Below are positions 53,724 through 63,477 of a stretch of DNA of 64,000 bases, in pieces. Numbering within the stretch: position 1 is the first letter of the stretch; every line of letters begins with the position of its first letter. Position numbers and translations under genes: made by a program. The notes beneath the pieces were generated by a model, which made no database searches, was not told the origin of the DNA, and saw only the letters and a list, made by a program, of their open reading frames with translations. Location: positions 1 to 64,000 of the forward strand of contig MGMF01000023.1 of the NCBI GenBank assembly GCA_001796335.1. The letters are read 5' to 3'. The DNA is from Chloroflexi bacterium GWB2_49_20. Its GTDB lineage: Bacteria; Chloroflexota; Anaerolineae; Anaerolineales; Villigracilaceae.

Positions 53724-53781
53724 GACATCTCTCCAATCACCAACCAATGCAATTATTACTGCCTTTTACACTACCTGATAA

Positions 53782-54984
53782 TTAGGGGCGCGTTAAGACC
53801 TCTCGGATACGAGGCAAAGCCCAATCGATTGTTTCTTTATCAATGACCAAAGGAGGGGCAAACCGAATAACATGTTCATGAGTTTCCTTGGCGAGGATTC
53901 CTTGCTGTTGTAATGCTTCGCAAAAACGTCGGGCTCCTCCAGCACTTGGTCTTAAAACAACACCGATGAACAATCCTTTTCCTCGAATTTCCTTTATATG
54001 TGGGCTGGAAATATCAGACAACTGATCTATAAAATATTCACCCAGCAGGGCGGAATTTTGAACCATGTTTTCTTCCACCAGCACCTTTATAGCTGCACGG
54101 GCAACCGCAGCAGCCAAAGGATTTCCGCCAAAAGTGGACCCATGTTCCCCTGGTGTAAATAAGCCCAATAGCGCTTTGTCAGCTACTATAGCTGAAATGG
54201 GATAAAATCCTCCCGAAAGTGCTTTCCCCAATATTGTGATATCAGGGTGAACATCTTCATGTTGGCAGGCAAAGAGTTTTCCTGTCCGTCCAAGACCTGT
54301 TTGGATTTCATCCGCGATCAACAATACATTATTTTTTTTGCATATCTCAGAAACCTTGCTCAAAAAACCCTTGGGTGGAACAACAACGCCAGCCTCACCC
54401 TGAATTGGTTCCAATAAAACCGCAGCAGTATTCGAGTTGATCAAATCTGCAATCGCATCTGCATTTCCAAACGGAGCAGAAATGAAACCGGGTGTAAATG
54501 GACCAAAATCATCCCGGTATAACGGTTCACTTGAGAAGGAAATTGTTGAGATTGTACGACCATGGAAATTTCCTTCGCAGGTAATAATTTCCGCTTTGTG
54601 ACGCGGAACGCCCTTAACCTGGTAGGCCCATTTCCTGGCCAACTTTAATGCAGTTTCAACTGCTTCCGCCCCGCTATTCATAGGCAGAGACATGTCATAT
54701 CCCGTCAGATCGGCCAGTTCTTTATACAACAATGGCAATTGGTCATTTCGGAATGCCCGTGAGGTTAATGTAATTTTCTTGGCTTGCTCCTGCAAGGCTG
54801 ACAATATTTTTGGGTGCACGTGGCCCTGATTGACAGCTGAATATGCGCTCAAACAATCCAGATATTTATTTCCATCTATATCATAAACCCATACCCCATC
54901 GCCTCGAGCTAATACAACGTCCAAAGGGTGATAGTTATTTGCCCCATACTGTTCTTCCAACCGGATATATTCGTTAGCATTCAT
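53782..54984 (-). CDS. rocD: Ornithine--oxo-acid aminotransferase
   Basis: 400-aa class III PLP aminotransferase. Motifs include [67 protein letters not shown] and the PLP lysine in [16 protein letters not shown]. It converts ornithine to glutamate semialdehyde. It is 17 bp downstream of argF, so ornithine made or used by ArgF is at hand. The preserved YGANNYHPL block distinguishes it from acetylornithine aminotransferase. Confidence 0.92.
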   Translation of the reverse strand: MNANEYIRLEEQYGANNYHPLDVVLARGDGVWVYDIDGNKYLDCLSAYSAVNQGHVHPKILSALQEQAKKITLTSRAFRNDQLPLLYKELADLTGYDMSLPMNSGAEAVETALKLARKWAYQVKGVPRHKAEIITCEGNFHGRTISTISFSSEPLYRDDFGPFTPGFISAPFGNADAIADLINSNTAAVLLEPIQGEAGVVVPPKGFLSKVSEICKKNNVLLIADEIQTGLGRTGKLFACQHEDVHPDITILGKALSGGFYPISAIVADKALLGLFTPGEHGSTFGGNPLAAAVARAAIKVLVEENMVQNSALLGEYFIDQLSDISSPHIKEIRGKGLFIGVVLRPSAGGARRFCEALQQQGILAKETHEHVIRFAPPLVIDKETIDWALPRIREVLTRP

Positions 54985-55001
54985 AAAATGTCCCTATGCC
55001 T

Positions 55002-55925
55002 TTAAGCCACACCTAACAACCTTGCCAGGATTGCTTTTTGTGCATGCAGGCGATTATGTGCTTGGGGGAATATCACCGAATGAGGCCCATCCGCTACATC
55101 ATCAGTCAATTCATGGTTTCGGTGTGCAGGTAAACAATGCATAACGATAACATCTTTGTCTGCTTTTGCAACCAGATTCGAGTTCACCTGGTAAGGCGGA
55201 AACAGTTTTTCCCGTTTGGCCTGCTCGTCTTCCTGCCCCATACTAGTCCAGGTATCTGTATAAATTACCTGAGCACCTTTTACCGCTTCTTCCGGGTCGA
55301 CAAGGAATTTAAGCCCCCCACCGGTTTCCCGGGTAATTTGGCGGGCAATTTCAATAGGTTTTGCAGGTATACCATATCCCTCAGGATTTGCTATTGTAAA
55401 ATTTGCACCTAACTTTGCACAAACATGCATCAACGAAACCGCTACATTGTTTCCGTCTCCAATGTAAGCAACATTAATACCTTTTAAGTTTCCAAATTTC
55501 TCCTGGATCGTAAGCGCATCTGCCATACCCTGACAGGGGTGATTGTAATCACTCAAACCGTTAATAACCGGGATATTTGACCATTTGGCTAACTCAAGGA
55601 CATGCTCATGCTCAAAAACCCTTGCCATTAATATAGAAACGTAACCGGACAACACTCTGGCTACATCTGCAATGGATTCACGTTTACCTAATCCAATTTC
55701 ATTTGGAGATAAATAGAGCGCATCCCCGCCCATGTGGCGCATTGCCATATCGAATGATACTCGTGTCCTCAAACTGGGTTTTTGAAAGATCATCCCCAGT
55801 ACTTTTCCCTTGAACAAAGGTGGGTTTCCACTTGCAAAAAACTCTTTTTTAAGCTGTATTGCCAGATCCAATAATGCCTGGATCTCTTGTGATGAAAAAT
55901 CAGATATTGCCAAAAAATTCTTCAT
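55002..55925 (-). CDS. argF: Ornithine carbamoyltransferase
   Basis: 307 aa. The carbamoyl-phosphate loop is FQKPSLRTRVSFDMA. NGLSDYNHPCQGMADALTI and the ornithine-binding MHCLPAHRNHE are present. It links ornithine and carbamoyl phosphate to citrulline, or runs backwards in the arginine deiminase route. No arcA or arcC is nearby. With rocD downstream, the unit balances ornithine between citrulline and glutamate semialdehyde. AGGAGG precedes the start. Confidence 0.95.
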   Translation of the reverse strand: MKNFLAISDFSSQEIQALLDLAIQLKKEFFASGNPPLFKGKVLGMIFQKPSLRTRVSFDMAMRHMGGDALYLSPNEIGLGKRESIADVARVLSGYVSILMARVFEHEHVLELAKWSNIPVINGLSDYNHPCQGMADALTIQEKFGNLKGINVAYIGDGNNVAVSLMHVCAKLGANFTIANPEGYGIPAKPIEIARQITRETGGGLKFLVDPEEAVKGAQVIYTDTWTSMGQEDEQAKREKLFPPYQVNSNLVAKADKDVIVMHCLPAHRNHELTDDVADGPHSVIFPQAHNRLHAQKAILARLLGVA

Positions 55926-56027
55926 ATAATAACCTCCTAATTATTTCTATATTTAAGTATCAATCTCGTTGCATTAATCGTCCAGTGTAAACTGACGTAT
56001 AGAAATGTGAATTTAATCACATTGTTT

Positions 56028-56921
56028 TTAACGACGGTGTTTATTCCAGTAGCGAAGAAGTCCGTCAGCGCCCATCCAGGATGGATTTGCTACTTCAGAT
56101 GTTTTTAATGTCTCTTCCCCCACTCCAAGTTTGGTGCCCTGCTCATTAAGAAAAGCCATGTATAGTTCCCGAAGCAATTCTATTGGTTTTTCATTTGTAA
56201 AGGTACTCTCCATCCAGAGTTCATTCTCATCAAGGATTTGCTTGGCGAGTCTTAAGTGAGCCTGGGCATCCTCATAGATACCAAAATGTGTTGGAGCAAT
56301 ATTTTGAAAACCGATTTCACTTAAACGTGTCAAGCTTTGCCTCCACTTGTCAAAATCCAATTCAGGAGGTACCAATGGCAAACGGAGGTAGAGAACACCG
56401 GGCATTCGAACTCCACCAACATCTCCTGTAAAACATGTATCTTCGAATAACCAGGATATATGATGCTCGGCGTGTCCAGGAGTGTGTATGGCTGTAAAAA
56501 CAAGATCTCCAGCCACGATTTGTTCCTGATCAAGTACCGAAGATAACTTATCAACTGGAACTGGTAGAAATTCCCCCCAGAGAAAATCCATTTTATCTCC
56601 ATATATTCTTTTGGCACTCGACAAGAGCTTTTCGGGGTCTTTCATATGTTGTTCGCCGACAGGGTGTACATATATATGGGCACCTTGCATTGCCAGCCAC
56701 CCTGCGGCTCCTGCATGATCCAGGTGTAAATGGGTTAATAAAACATGGGTCACATCTTGAGGTTTTAATCCATACTTCCAAAGGTTTTGAGACAGCTCTT
56801 TCACGGTTGATCCGGATCCTGTCTCGACCAATACTGCACCACCCTTATAAGGGATCAGATAAGCTGCAATTGCCTCTTTTCTATTTAAAAAATTTAGATC
56901 CAGAGGGTAAATAGGATGCAT
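56028..56921 (-). CDS. Metallo-beta-lactamase-fold hydrolase
   Basis: 297 aa. The zinc site is LLTHLHLDHAGAAGWLA (HxHxDH), with TPGHAEHHISWLF, TGDVGGVRMPG and a later APTHFG histidine. The broad MBL superfamily includes glyoxalase II-like and lactonase-like enzymes. The spacing does not identify the substrate. It is monocistronic on the minus strand, with 74 bp to the DUF58 gene upstream. Confidence 0.85.
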   Translation of the reverse strand: MHPIYPLDLNFLNRKEAIAAYLIPYKGGAVLVETGSGSTVKELSQNLWKYGLKPQDVTHVLLTHLHLDHAGAAGWLAMQGAHIYVHPVGEQHMKDPEKLLSSAKRIYGDKMDFLWGEFLPVPVDKLSSVLDQEQIVAGDLVFTAIHTPGHAEHHISWLFEDTCFTGDVGGVRMPGVLYLRLPLVPPELDFDKWRQSLTRLSEIGFQNIAPTHFGIYEDAQAHLRLAKQILDENELWMESTFTNEKPIELLRELYMAFLNEQGTKLGVGEETLKTSEVANPSWMGADGLLRYWNKHRR

Positions 56922-56995
56922 TCAACTTCTCCTGTTGTAAGCAAGGATTCTAAGTAATTCAGGTTAGTATACTTTAAAACGATGGGTTTTTTTGA

Positions 56996-58294
56996 TCAGA
57001 TAGACGACCAGGTTCTCTTATAAATAACAGGTAGCTGTCCCAATTGTTTTTCAAGGTTCTCCCCGCATACGATTTTAAAAACCGGAACATTCCGCCTTTC
57101 AAGTCCTTCTATTAATTCTTCACCACCGGATGGACCCCCAAAAGTACTTGACATGATCAATACAACCATCGGATGGAGATTCCTTCTAGTCAGATCCTCA
57201 ACTGCAATTAGCAAGTTTTTATTGACTGACGATGTGACCAGAATCCCCCCGCTTCCCATTGGTAAATATCTTGCCTGCATACTGATACAACCCAATAGTG
57301 GTAGATCTCCGTCAGCCTTAAGAAAAGCCAGGGTCTCGAGGATTTTTCCAATTTGTCGTTCACCGCGTTCTGCTGGAATTACTGTAAATTTACTTCCCGA
57401 ACTTACCAAGCCCACTGCCCTTTTTTGTTGCAAGAAATATTTCACCAGGGAAGCAGTTGCGCTGATGGCATATTCATATGTATCTTCAGGGAGTTTTATT
57501 TGAGCACGGCGGCTGATTATAAAATCATCTTCTTTAATCTCACTACTACTTCCCAATCGGGAAAACTGTATATTCATTTGAGAATCAAGGAAGAACCAGA
57601 CCTCCGCTTGAGGATCCTGCTCGTGTACTTTCACCATAAAATGGTCACGCTTGGCAGTTGATGGCCAATGAACACGTTTTATTGGATCTCCAGGAATGTA
57701 CTCCCGGATTCCAGTAGCGTTTGGGGTAACATCCATCGTTTTCTGGTGGATTTCTTTCCCGCCTGGCAATATACCTTCTGGAGCTGGGAAGTAAGGAATA
57801 TCAACTGTCATTGGTAAAACAATCAACGTATTCTTCGATGGTTCATATCGGGTTCGAACAAAAATTCCAAATGGATCACCTGTTGTAAGCAAAGTAGGTC
57901 CCAAAGGATAAGCACCTCGTTTGGTTACCCATGTACGTGCGGTATAGGATCGTTGCTGCATACCGCCTAAACCGGTGAGCAGACGGGATCCACTTTTTTG
58001 TGGCATTGTCGACAAATTTTCTATTTCCAACCACATGCATGCCCACCTGGATGTATTGAGAATATTAAAGCGTTCATCAAAAACTTTCCCCACACTTGTT
58101 CGCAAACTACGCGATCGCCGATCAATTCGAATGCCGTTAAGTGCAATAAGATTCCAAAGATATGAACCAAACAGCAGCAGGGAGATCAAAAATAATAGAC
58201 GGATATAGATCATTACGCCAGTTGTTGCCCACCCGAAAAACAGGATGATCATTAATGCCGGCAATAACCAGCTTGATCCGGTGAATTTTCTCAT
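56996..58294 (-). CDS. DUF58-domain membrane protein
   Basis: 432 aa. Two N-terminal membrane helices (about 8-50) are followed by a cytosolic or periplasmic domain. The DUF58 signature [20 protein letters not shown] and a vWA-like C-terminal segment ([13 protein letters not shown]) follow. DUF58 proteins are usual partners of MoxR AAA+ ATPases, thought to assist maturation of other proteins. Here the start overlaps moxR by 4 bp (ATGA). The transglutaminase-like third partner often found next is missing. Confidence 0.88.
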   Translation of the reverse strand: MRKFTGSSWLLPALMIILFFGWATTGVMIYIRLLFLISLLLFGSYLWNLIALNGIRIDRRSRSLRTSVGKVFDERFNILNTSRWACMWLEIENLSTMPQKSGSRLLTGLGGMQQRSYTARTWVTKRGAYPLGPTLLTTGDPFGIFVRTRYEPSKNTLIVLPMTVDIPYFPAPEGILPGGKEIHQKTMDVTPNATGIREYIPGDPIKRVHWPSTAKRDHFMVKVHEQDPQAEVWFFLDSQMNIQFSRLGSSSEIKEDDFIISRRAQIKLPEDTYEYAISATASLVKYFLQQKRAVGLVSSGSKFTVIPAERGERQIGKILETLAFLKADGDLPLLGCISMQARYLPMGSGGILVTSSVNKNLLIAVEDLTRRNLHPMVVLIMSSTFGGPSGGEELIEGLERRNVPVFKIVCGENLEKQLGQLPVIYKRTWSSI

Positions 58295-59253
58295 TCCTTT
58301 ACAGAATCCCTGTAAACTCCACCTGGTACTGGGACATTTTCCAAAATTTCCTCTATGATCTTCGTAGAACTTAATTCCCGTAAACGAGCAGACGGACCAA
58401 CGATCACCCGATGGGAAAGAACATAAGGAGCCATGTTTTTTATATCATCCGGCAACACATAATTTCGTCCCCTCAAAAATGCCAGAGCCTGCCCGGTTCT
58501 AAATAAAGCCAGGCTTCCCCTGGGACTCGCCCCAAGATAAAGATCATCATTTTGTCTGGTTTGTGAAACCAGGTTGACAATATATTTTTTTACAGGCGCT
58601 GACACATAAATCTTCTTAATAACTTCCATCTCGTTTAACAGTTGCGCTTCGCTTACAACTGAACCAATCAGTTCGTATGGATGTTGAATTTGCTGCATTT
58701 CTAGAATATTTACTTCATCTGACTGACTTGGATAGCCCAATTTTATTCGCAAAAGAAAACGATCCAATTGGGCTTCTGGCAATGGAAATGTACCCTCATA
58801 TTCGATTGGATTCTGAGTAGCAGCCACCATGAAAGGTCTTGGCAACAAATGTGTTATTCCATCAACAGTAACTTGTCTTTCTTCCATGGCTTCCAGCAGA
58901 GCTGCCTGAGTTTTAGGAGTTGCCCGGTTAATTTCATCAACCAGCACAATCTGTGCAAATATAGGACCAGGACGAAATTCAAACTCTCGTGTAGCCTGAT
59001 TGTAGACAGAAACTCCTGTCACATCGCTTGGGAGCATATCGGGGGTAAATTGTAGTCTGCTGAAAGTACAACCCAATGAGCGAGCCAGGCTGCGAGCCAG
59101 CACGGTTTTACCAACACCCGGTACATCTTCAATTAAGATATGCCCCTGGCATAAAAGGCCTACTATTACCATTTCAATAACATTTCTTTTTCCAACAATG
59201 ACCTTTTCCAGGTTCTCTATAAGGTGTGTACTAACAATTTGGATTTCTTCCAT
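58291..59253 (-). CDS. MoxR-type AAA+ ATPase
   Basis: 320 aa. Walker A is [17 protein letters not shown] and Walker B is [20 protein letters not shown]. The sensor segment [20 protein letters not shown] and the arginine segment [15 protein letters not shown] follow. MoxR ATPases act as chaperones or metal-insertase-like factors with DUF58/vWA partners. It is 31 bp downstream of thrC and translationally coupled to the DUF58 gene. Confidence 0.93.
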   Translation of the reverse strand: MEEIQIVSTHLIENLEKVIVGKRNVIEMVIVGLLCQGHILIEDVPGVGKTVLARSLARSLGCTFSRLQFTPDMLPSDVTGVSVYNQATREFEFRPGPIFAQIVLVDEINRATPKTQAALLEAMEERQVTVDGITHLLPRPFMVAATQNPIEYEGTFPLPEAQLDRFLLRIKLGYPSQSDEVNILEMQQIQHPYELIGSVVSEAQLLNEMEVIKKIYVSAPVKKYIVNLVSQTRQNDDLYLGASPRGSLALFRTGQALAFLRGRNYVLPDDIKNMAPYVLSHRVIVGPSARLRELSSTKIIEEILENVPVPGGVYRDSVKE

Positions 59254-59284
59254 AATATTTCCGTCCTTATCAAAATTTTATCTA

Positions 59285-60394
59285 TCACAACATTATTCGA
59301 TGTTTAAGTCCTGAACCAGTTAAAATCAAAACGATAGGATCCGCGCACTCATTCAAACACTGCCCCAAAGCACTCCACACCAAAGCAGAAGTAGGTTCAA
59401 CGTGGAAACCACGCCGGGCAAACTCATCAACACCAACAACAATATCTTCCTCATCTATAGCAATTAACCAGCCGCGGGATGATCCAATAGCTTTCAGAAC
59501 AGCATCGCCACGAATAGGTTGCCATACTTTCACTCCTTCAGCCAATGTTGGGCCTTCGGTAGCAAATCTCAATCCATCCACTCCACCATTGTATAGAGAC
59601 CAGAGTGGAGCGCATGCGCGCGCTTGGACGCCCACCAGCAGAGGCATCTTTTCGATCAACCCTGCCTTCCGGATCGCATCAAAGCCACGCGACACACCCA
59701 ACAATAAGCCACCCTGCCCAACCGGTAAGATCACGGTTCCAGGGGCTTTATTTCCCAATTGCTCATATATTTCATAGGCAATCGTAGCATAGCCTGGAAT
59801 ATTGAAGGGCAAATATGCATGACTGGCATATGTCATTCCGCTGTCTGCGATCTGTTTTGCAACAGCACTGACATCACTTCGAGTTCCCTTCACCGAAAAC
59901 AAACTGGCGCCATAAGCTTCAATTTGCTTTCTTTTGATTCCTGATGCAGTTTCAGGAATATATATTCCTAACTTTATTCCAGCCCTGGCTGCATACGCCG
60001 CAATTGATGCACCCGCATTCCCCGAAGAATCCTCAATACATTCGCCTACTTTTCGCGAATGAATAAACGATGCAATTAAACTGGATCCACGATCCTTATA
60101 TGACCCGGTTGGGTTAAGGTATTCGCACTTTAATGCCACCTCATGGTTGAATGCAACAGACCAAAGCAGAGGAGAGTCTCCTTCCCCAAGTGAAATGGGC
60201 TCAATCTCTTCGGGCAAATTAAAAGTCTGCCGATATTTCCAAATACCACCTTGATATCGGTTAATTTTTTGAGGATCAAAATTTATTGGACCCTCAAAAT
60301 CATATACACCCCCACATTTCAAACAACGATAAGGGCTGCCATTTTCCGGGTATTCCCTGCCACAATTCGTGCATACTACACCTAAAGATCGCAT
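59285..60394 (-). CDS. thrC: Threonine synthase-like PLP lyase with zinc ribbon
   Basis: 369 aa. The N-terminal zinc ribbon has CTNCGREYP and YRCLKCGGVYDF. The PLP lysine is in NPTGSYKDRGSSLI, with the SSGNAGASIAAYAARAG loop and the phosphate cup VGQGGLLLG. It is most like threonine synthase, which converts O-phosphohomoserine to threonine. Cysteate or diaminopropionate-type relatives cannot be excluded. It starts directly after the moaE stop, so it is in the moa operon. Confidence 0.85.
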   Translation of the reverse strand: MRSLGVVCTNCGREYPENGSPYRCLKCGGVYDFEGPINFDPQKINRYQGGIWKYRQTFNLPEEIEPISLGEGDSPLLWSVAFNHEVALKCEYLNPTGSYKDRGSSLIASFIHSRKVGECIEDSSGNAGASIAAYAARAGIKLGIYIPETASGIKRKQIEAYGASLFSVKGTRSDVSAVAKQIADSGMTYASHAYLPFNIPGYATIAYEIYEQLGNKAPGTVILPVGQGGLLLGVSRGFDAIRKAGLIEKMPLLVGVQARACAPLWSLYNGGVDGLRFATEGPTLAEGVKVWQPIRGDAVLKAIGSSRGWLIAIDEEDIVVGVDEFARRGFHVEPTSALVWSALGQCLNECADPIVLILTGSGLKHRIML

Positions 60395-60853
60395 TTAATC
60401 GTTCGATTTGGGAATATAATCCCCCTCAATCCAAGCATCACCTTCAGGGCCAATTTCCATCTTCCAGACAGGTACAATCTCTTTTAAACGATCAATCCCA
60501 TATCTGGCAGCATCAAAAACGCCTGTGTCCCTATGTGCTGCAGAACAAGCAATTATCACGGTAGGTTTTCCAGGATTTAATCTTCCGATTCGTTGGATAA
60601 TTGCAATCGTCTCTATGTTTGACCATTTCAGTCGAATTTCATCAGCAACACGCTGCATCATTTTTTCTGCCATCGGTTGATAAGCCTCATACTCAAGCTG
60701 GATCGTTTCGTGCGGGTTTTTCCGCTCAGTTATCCCACGAACCAATCCAGTGAACATTACCACAGCTCCCGTTGTGTTTTGGGTCAGTTCTTCAAGTAAT
60801 TTATCCAGGTCTATTTCGGATTCAACGATTTTACAGATCGTTTGGTTTTGCAT
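60395..60853 (-). CDS. moaE: MoaE, molybdopterin synthase catalytic subunit
   Basis: 152 aa. The typical MoaE order is GAVVMFTGLVRGITERKNPH, YEAYQPMAEKMMQRVADEI, ACSAAHRDTGVFDAARYGID and the catalytic PVWKMEIG near the C terminus. With thiocarboxylated MoaD it inserts two sulfurs into cyclic pyranopterin monophosphate. It is needed for the bis-MGD of the window's formate dehydrogenase. Confidence 0.94.
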   Translation of the reverse strand: MQNQTICKIVESEIDLDKLLEELTQNTTGAVVMFTGLVRGITERKNPHETIQLEYEAYQPMAEKMMQRVADEIRLKWSNIETIAIIQRIGRLNPGKPTVIIACSAAHRDTGVFDAARYGIDRLKEIVPVWKMEIGPEGDAWIEGDYIPKSND

Positions 60854-60856
60854 AAA

Positions 60857-61105
60857 TTAACCTCCAGATACGGGTGGAAATAAAGCAATTTCTGCGTCCG
60901 AAGGAATGGGAGCATCATTAAAGGCAAATTCGTGATTCATTGATACGATCACTGAATTAATAATATCTTTCAATCTTGGGAATTCCTCTATGAGAACGTC
61001 TTTCAAACCTGCTATTAGCATGTCATCTGGAATCATTTTCATAATTCTTCGCTCACCCGTCATATCTCGCAATGTGGCAAAGAACAAAATCGTCACTTGT
61101 TTCAT
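60857..61105 (-). CDS. moaD: MoaD, molybdopterin synthase sulfur carrier
   Basis: 82-aa ubiquitin-like protein ending in the functional Gly-Gly (FPPVSGG) that is thiocarboxylated. It is 3 bp upstream of moaE and forms the heterotetramer with it. Confidence 0.93.
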   Translation of the reverse strand: MKQVTILFFATLRDMTGERRIMKMIPDDMLIAGLKDVLIEEFPRLKDIINSVIVSMNHEFAFNDAPIPSDAEIALFPPVSGG

Positions 61106-61128
61106 TCAAACTCCCGTCAATTATTTAT

Positions 61129-61611
61129 CTATTCATTCGCAATATCGCCGGAAACGCCACCGTGCTTTTCAACCAGGCGTATGTTTTGAATTCTCATCGT
61201 CTTTTCAACAGCTTTGGCCATATCGTAAATCGTTAACGCTGCTACCGAAACCGCTGTTAATGCCTCCATTTCAACGCCGGTCTTTCCAATAGTCCGCGCA
61301 GAAGCCGTGATCATGACACCTGGAATACTTTCAGAAAGCTCCAAATCCACATCCACCTTGGTTAAAAAGATGGGGTGACATAAAGGGATAAGTTCAGATG
61401 TTTTTTTGGCCGCGCATATACCGGCAATTTTCGCTATGGTTAGGACATCTCCCTTTTTTATTGCACCTTTTCTTATTAAATCCAGGGTTTCCGGTAACAT
61501 TTTTACTTCACCCCTAGCGATTGCAATGCGCTCATTATCAGGCTTTGAGCCAACATCCACCATCTGGGCTTTTCCAAATTCGTCAACATGAGTCAGTTTT
61601 GTTTTAGGCAT
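61129..61611 (-). CDS. moaC: MoaC, cyclic pyranopterin monophosphate synthase
   Basis: 160 aa from ATG 61611. Conserved blocks are [53 protein letters not shown] and [12 protein letters not shown]. It catalyses the last step of cPMP formation after MoaA. No moaA is in the window. The frame opens 10 codons upstream, but the family starts near here. It is the first gene of the moaC-D-E-thrC run, divergent from scpA. Confidence 0.94.
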   Translation of the reverse strand: MPKTKLTHVDEFGKAQMVDVGSKPDNERIAIARGEVKMLPETLDLIRKGAIKKGDVLTIAKIAGICAAKKTSELIPLCHPIFLTKVDVDLELSESIPGVMITASARTIGKTGVEMEALTAVSVAALTIYDMAKAVEKTMRIQNIRLVEKHGGVSGDIANE

Positions 61612-61737
61612 ACCCAAATTATACCCTTCCCCAGCCGACATGTTCCCATCTCAAAAAATGGAATTTTCCAATTCTTCCGGGTGGAAATATTTTTTCCAAT
61701 ATAATTGACCATTGATTTAAGCCTCGAGAATGGATGA

Positions 61738-61743
61738 TATAAT
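61738..61743 (+). promoter_or_regulatory. -10 box 9 nt before the scpA start codon
   Basis: TATAAT (61738-61743) in an extended TGA-TATAAT context, followed by CCG as at the nuoB and glmS -10 boxes. The start codon is 9 nt later, implying a leaderless or nearly leaderless mRNA. There is no ribosome site between. Confidence 0.5.
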
Positions 61744-61752
61744 CCGCCTGCC

Positions 61753-62529
61753 ATGGATCTAAAAATCGCTCATCATCAAACTGGTAAGTATACAGTTACC
61801 GTTCCTGTTTTTGAAGGACCGCTCGATCTACTCCTCCAATTGATCGAACATGCCGAATTGGACATCACGTCGGTATCTTTGGCAATGGTTACCGATCAAT
61901 ATTTGGATTATATCCATCAAATGAAGAATATTGCAGCCGAAGAAATTTCCGCGTTCCTTGTAATTGCTGCCAAACTGATCCAGATCAAATCGGAAGCCCT
62001 TCTTCCCAGATCTGCCGCAATCGAACCTAGCGAAGATCCCGGACTCTCCCTGATCCAGCAACTGCAAATATACAAACAATTCAAAGAAATTTCAAATTGG
62101 CTGCAAGAAAGAGAAATCAAGGGTTTACGCAATTATTTACGCATTGCACCACTCCCAAAAATTGAAGGACGCTTCGATTTAAGCGATATCACATTGGATG
62201 ACTTAATTTTAGCAGCTGAAGAGATCCTGCAAAAAGAACAAGAAAAACAAAGCCTGGATACTGTTATTAAAGCCCCCAAAATAACGATACGGGAAAAAAT
62301 TGCTCTTATCACCAGCCGCCTCACCAAAGGGCAGCTCTCCTCTTTCAATGAAGTAATTAAGCGATCATCTTCACGGCTTGAAGTTGTCGTTACTTTTCTC
62401 GCGTTGCTGGAATTAATTAAGAGATATCACGTGAATGCTTATCAGGAATCACTATTCAGTGATATTCAGATTGAACCAGTAAGCGAATTCAGTGAAGATG
62501 AAGAGTTTGAGATCGAATTCGGGGAATAA
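61753..62529 (+). CDS. scpA: ScpA, segregation and condensation protein A (kleisin)
   Basis: 258 aa. The N-terminal kleisin helix is VPVFEGPLDLLLQLIEHAEL. FLVIAAKLIQIKSEALLP follows, and the C-terminal winged helix contains VVVTFLALLELIKRYHV. It bridges the SMC heads with ScpB to condense chromosomes. scpB is not directly downstream. The next gene is convergent. Confidence 0.94.
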   Translation: MDLKIAHHQTGKYTVTVPVFEGPLDLLLQLIEHAELDITSVSLAMVTDQYLDYIHQMKNIAAEEISAFLVIAAKLIQIKSEALLPRSAAIEPSEDPGLSLIQQLQIYKQFKEISNWLQEREIKGLRNYLRIAPLPKIEGRFDLSDITLDDLILAAEEILQKEQEKQSLDTVIKAPKITIREKIALITSRLTKGQLSSFNEVIKRSSSRLEVVVTFLALLELIKRYHVNAYQESLFSDIQIEPVSEFSEDEEFEIEFGE

Positions 62530-62549
62530 GACAATCTATCAAAATTATA

Positions 62550-63320
62550 TTACTTAAGCAAAAATTCCAACAATATGCTGTTAAACTCATTTGGAAATTC
62601 CACGCTGGCGGCATGGCCCGCATCAGGCATGATTACCTGGCGTGCTCCGGGAATCCAGCCTGCCATTTGAGCCTGGTGAGTCGGTTGTACAGTCGTGTCT
62701 TCCTCTCCAGTTATGACAAGCGTAGGAACTTTAATCTCGCATAATCTCCTTCTCGAATTATACGTACCCAAAGAACGCATGGCGGCACGATATGCCCGCG
62801 GATCTGCCTTGGTGATCTGCTGGATCATTTCATTCCGTAGCGTTTCTTGTTCAGGGCGTGCAAAAATTCGGTTTGCAACAAACTCTGCCTGAACCGGGAG
62901 CCCTAATGAATGAACAAGTATAAAGCGTTGAATAAAATACCACCAGCCTCCCAATGTCGCAGGCCTAAGTACTGCAAATGTATTTGCAAGTACTAATTTG
63001 GAAACAAGATGAGGAAAATCAAAAGTGAGTTGTTGAGCGATTGTTCCCCCCATGGACAATCCAATTACATGAGTTGAATCTATATTCAATTCATTCATTA
63101 GCCCAGCTATATCCCGGGTGACGCGCTTGATGCTCCACTTCTCATTACCATAAGGTGAGCTTCCAAACCCGGGCACATCGACAGCGATCGGACGAAATCC
63201 GGCAGAGATCAAGGCAGGGAATTGCAATACCCATGAAGAGCCATCCACGCCCAGGCCATGTAACAGCAGAACTGGGGTTCCACTTTTTCCGCCTGGTTCT
63301 AAAAAATGGATATTTGTCAT
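62550..63320 (-). CDS. Alpha/beta-hydrolase fold protein
   Basis: 256 aa. The oxyanion region is LLLHGLGVDGSSW. The nucleophile elbow GLSMGGTIAQQL carries the catalytic Ser. The acid is in VITGEEDTTV and the His in MPDAGHAASVEFP. It is similar to BioH- and 3-oxoadipate enol-lactonase-like esterases. The substrate cannot be inferred. AAGGAG stands ahead of the start. Confidence 0.87.
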   Translation of the reverse strand: MTNIHFLEPGGKSGTPVLLLHGLGVDGSSWVLQFPALISAGFRPIAVDVPGFGSSPYGNEKWSIKRVTRDIAGLMNELNIDSTHVIGLSMGGTIAQQLTFDFPHLVSKLVLANTFAVLRPATLGGWWYFIQRFILVHSLGLPVQAEFVANRIFARPEQETLRNEMIQQITKADPRAYRAAMRSLGTYNSRRRLCEIKVPTLVITGEEDTTVQPTHQAQMAGWIPGARQVIMPDAGHAASVEFPNEFNSILLEFLLK

Positions 63321-63334
63321 ATATTCTCCTTAAT

Positions 63335-63369
63335 AAAAACTCCCAACCGTTTTTTGGCAGGGAGTTTTT
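63335..63369 (-). terminator. Terminator downstream of fabH
   Basis: AAAAACTCCC (63335-63344) pairs with GGGAGTTTTT (63360-63369) around a 15-nt loop. On the minus strand it ends in U-rich sequence and separates fabH from the hydrolase gene. Confidence 0.75.
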
Positions 63370-63477
63370 CTTCCAAGTCAGTCACAATGCAAAGCATAAA
63401 TTAATAATTTTCTAAACATTACGTCAGCATTGATTATTCCCTGTTACAAAGAAATTTGCTAACATTCTGAACAATTA

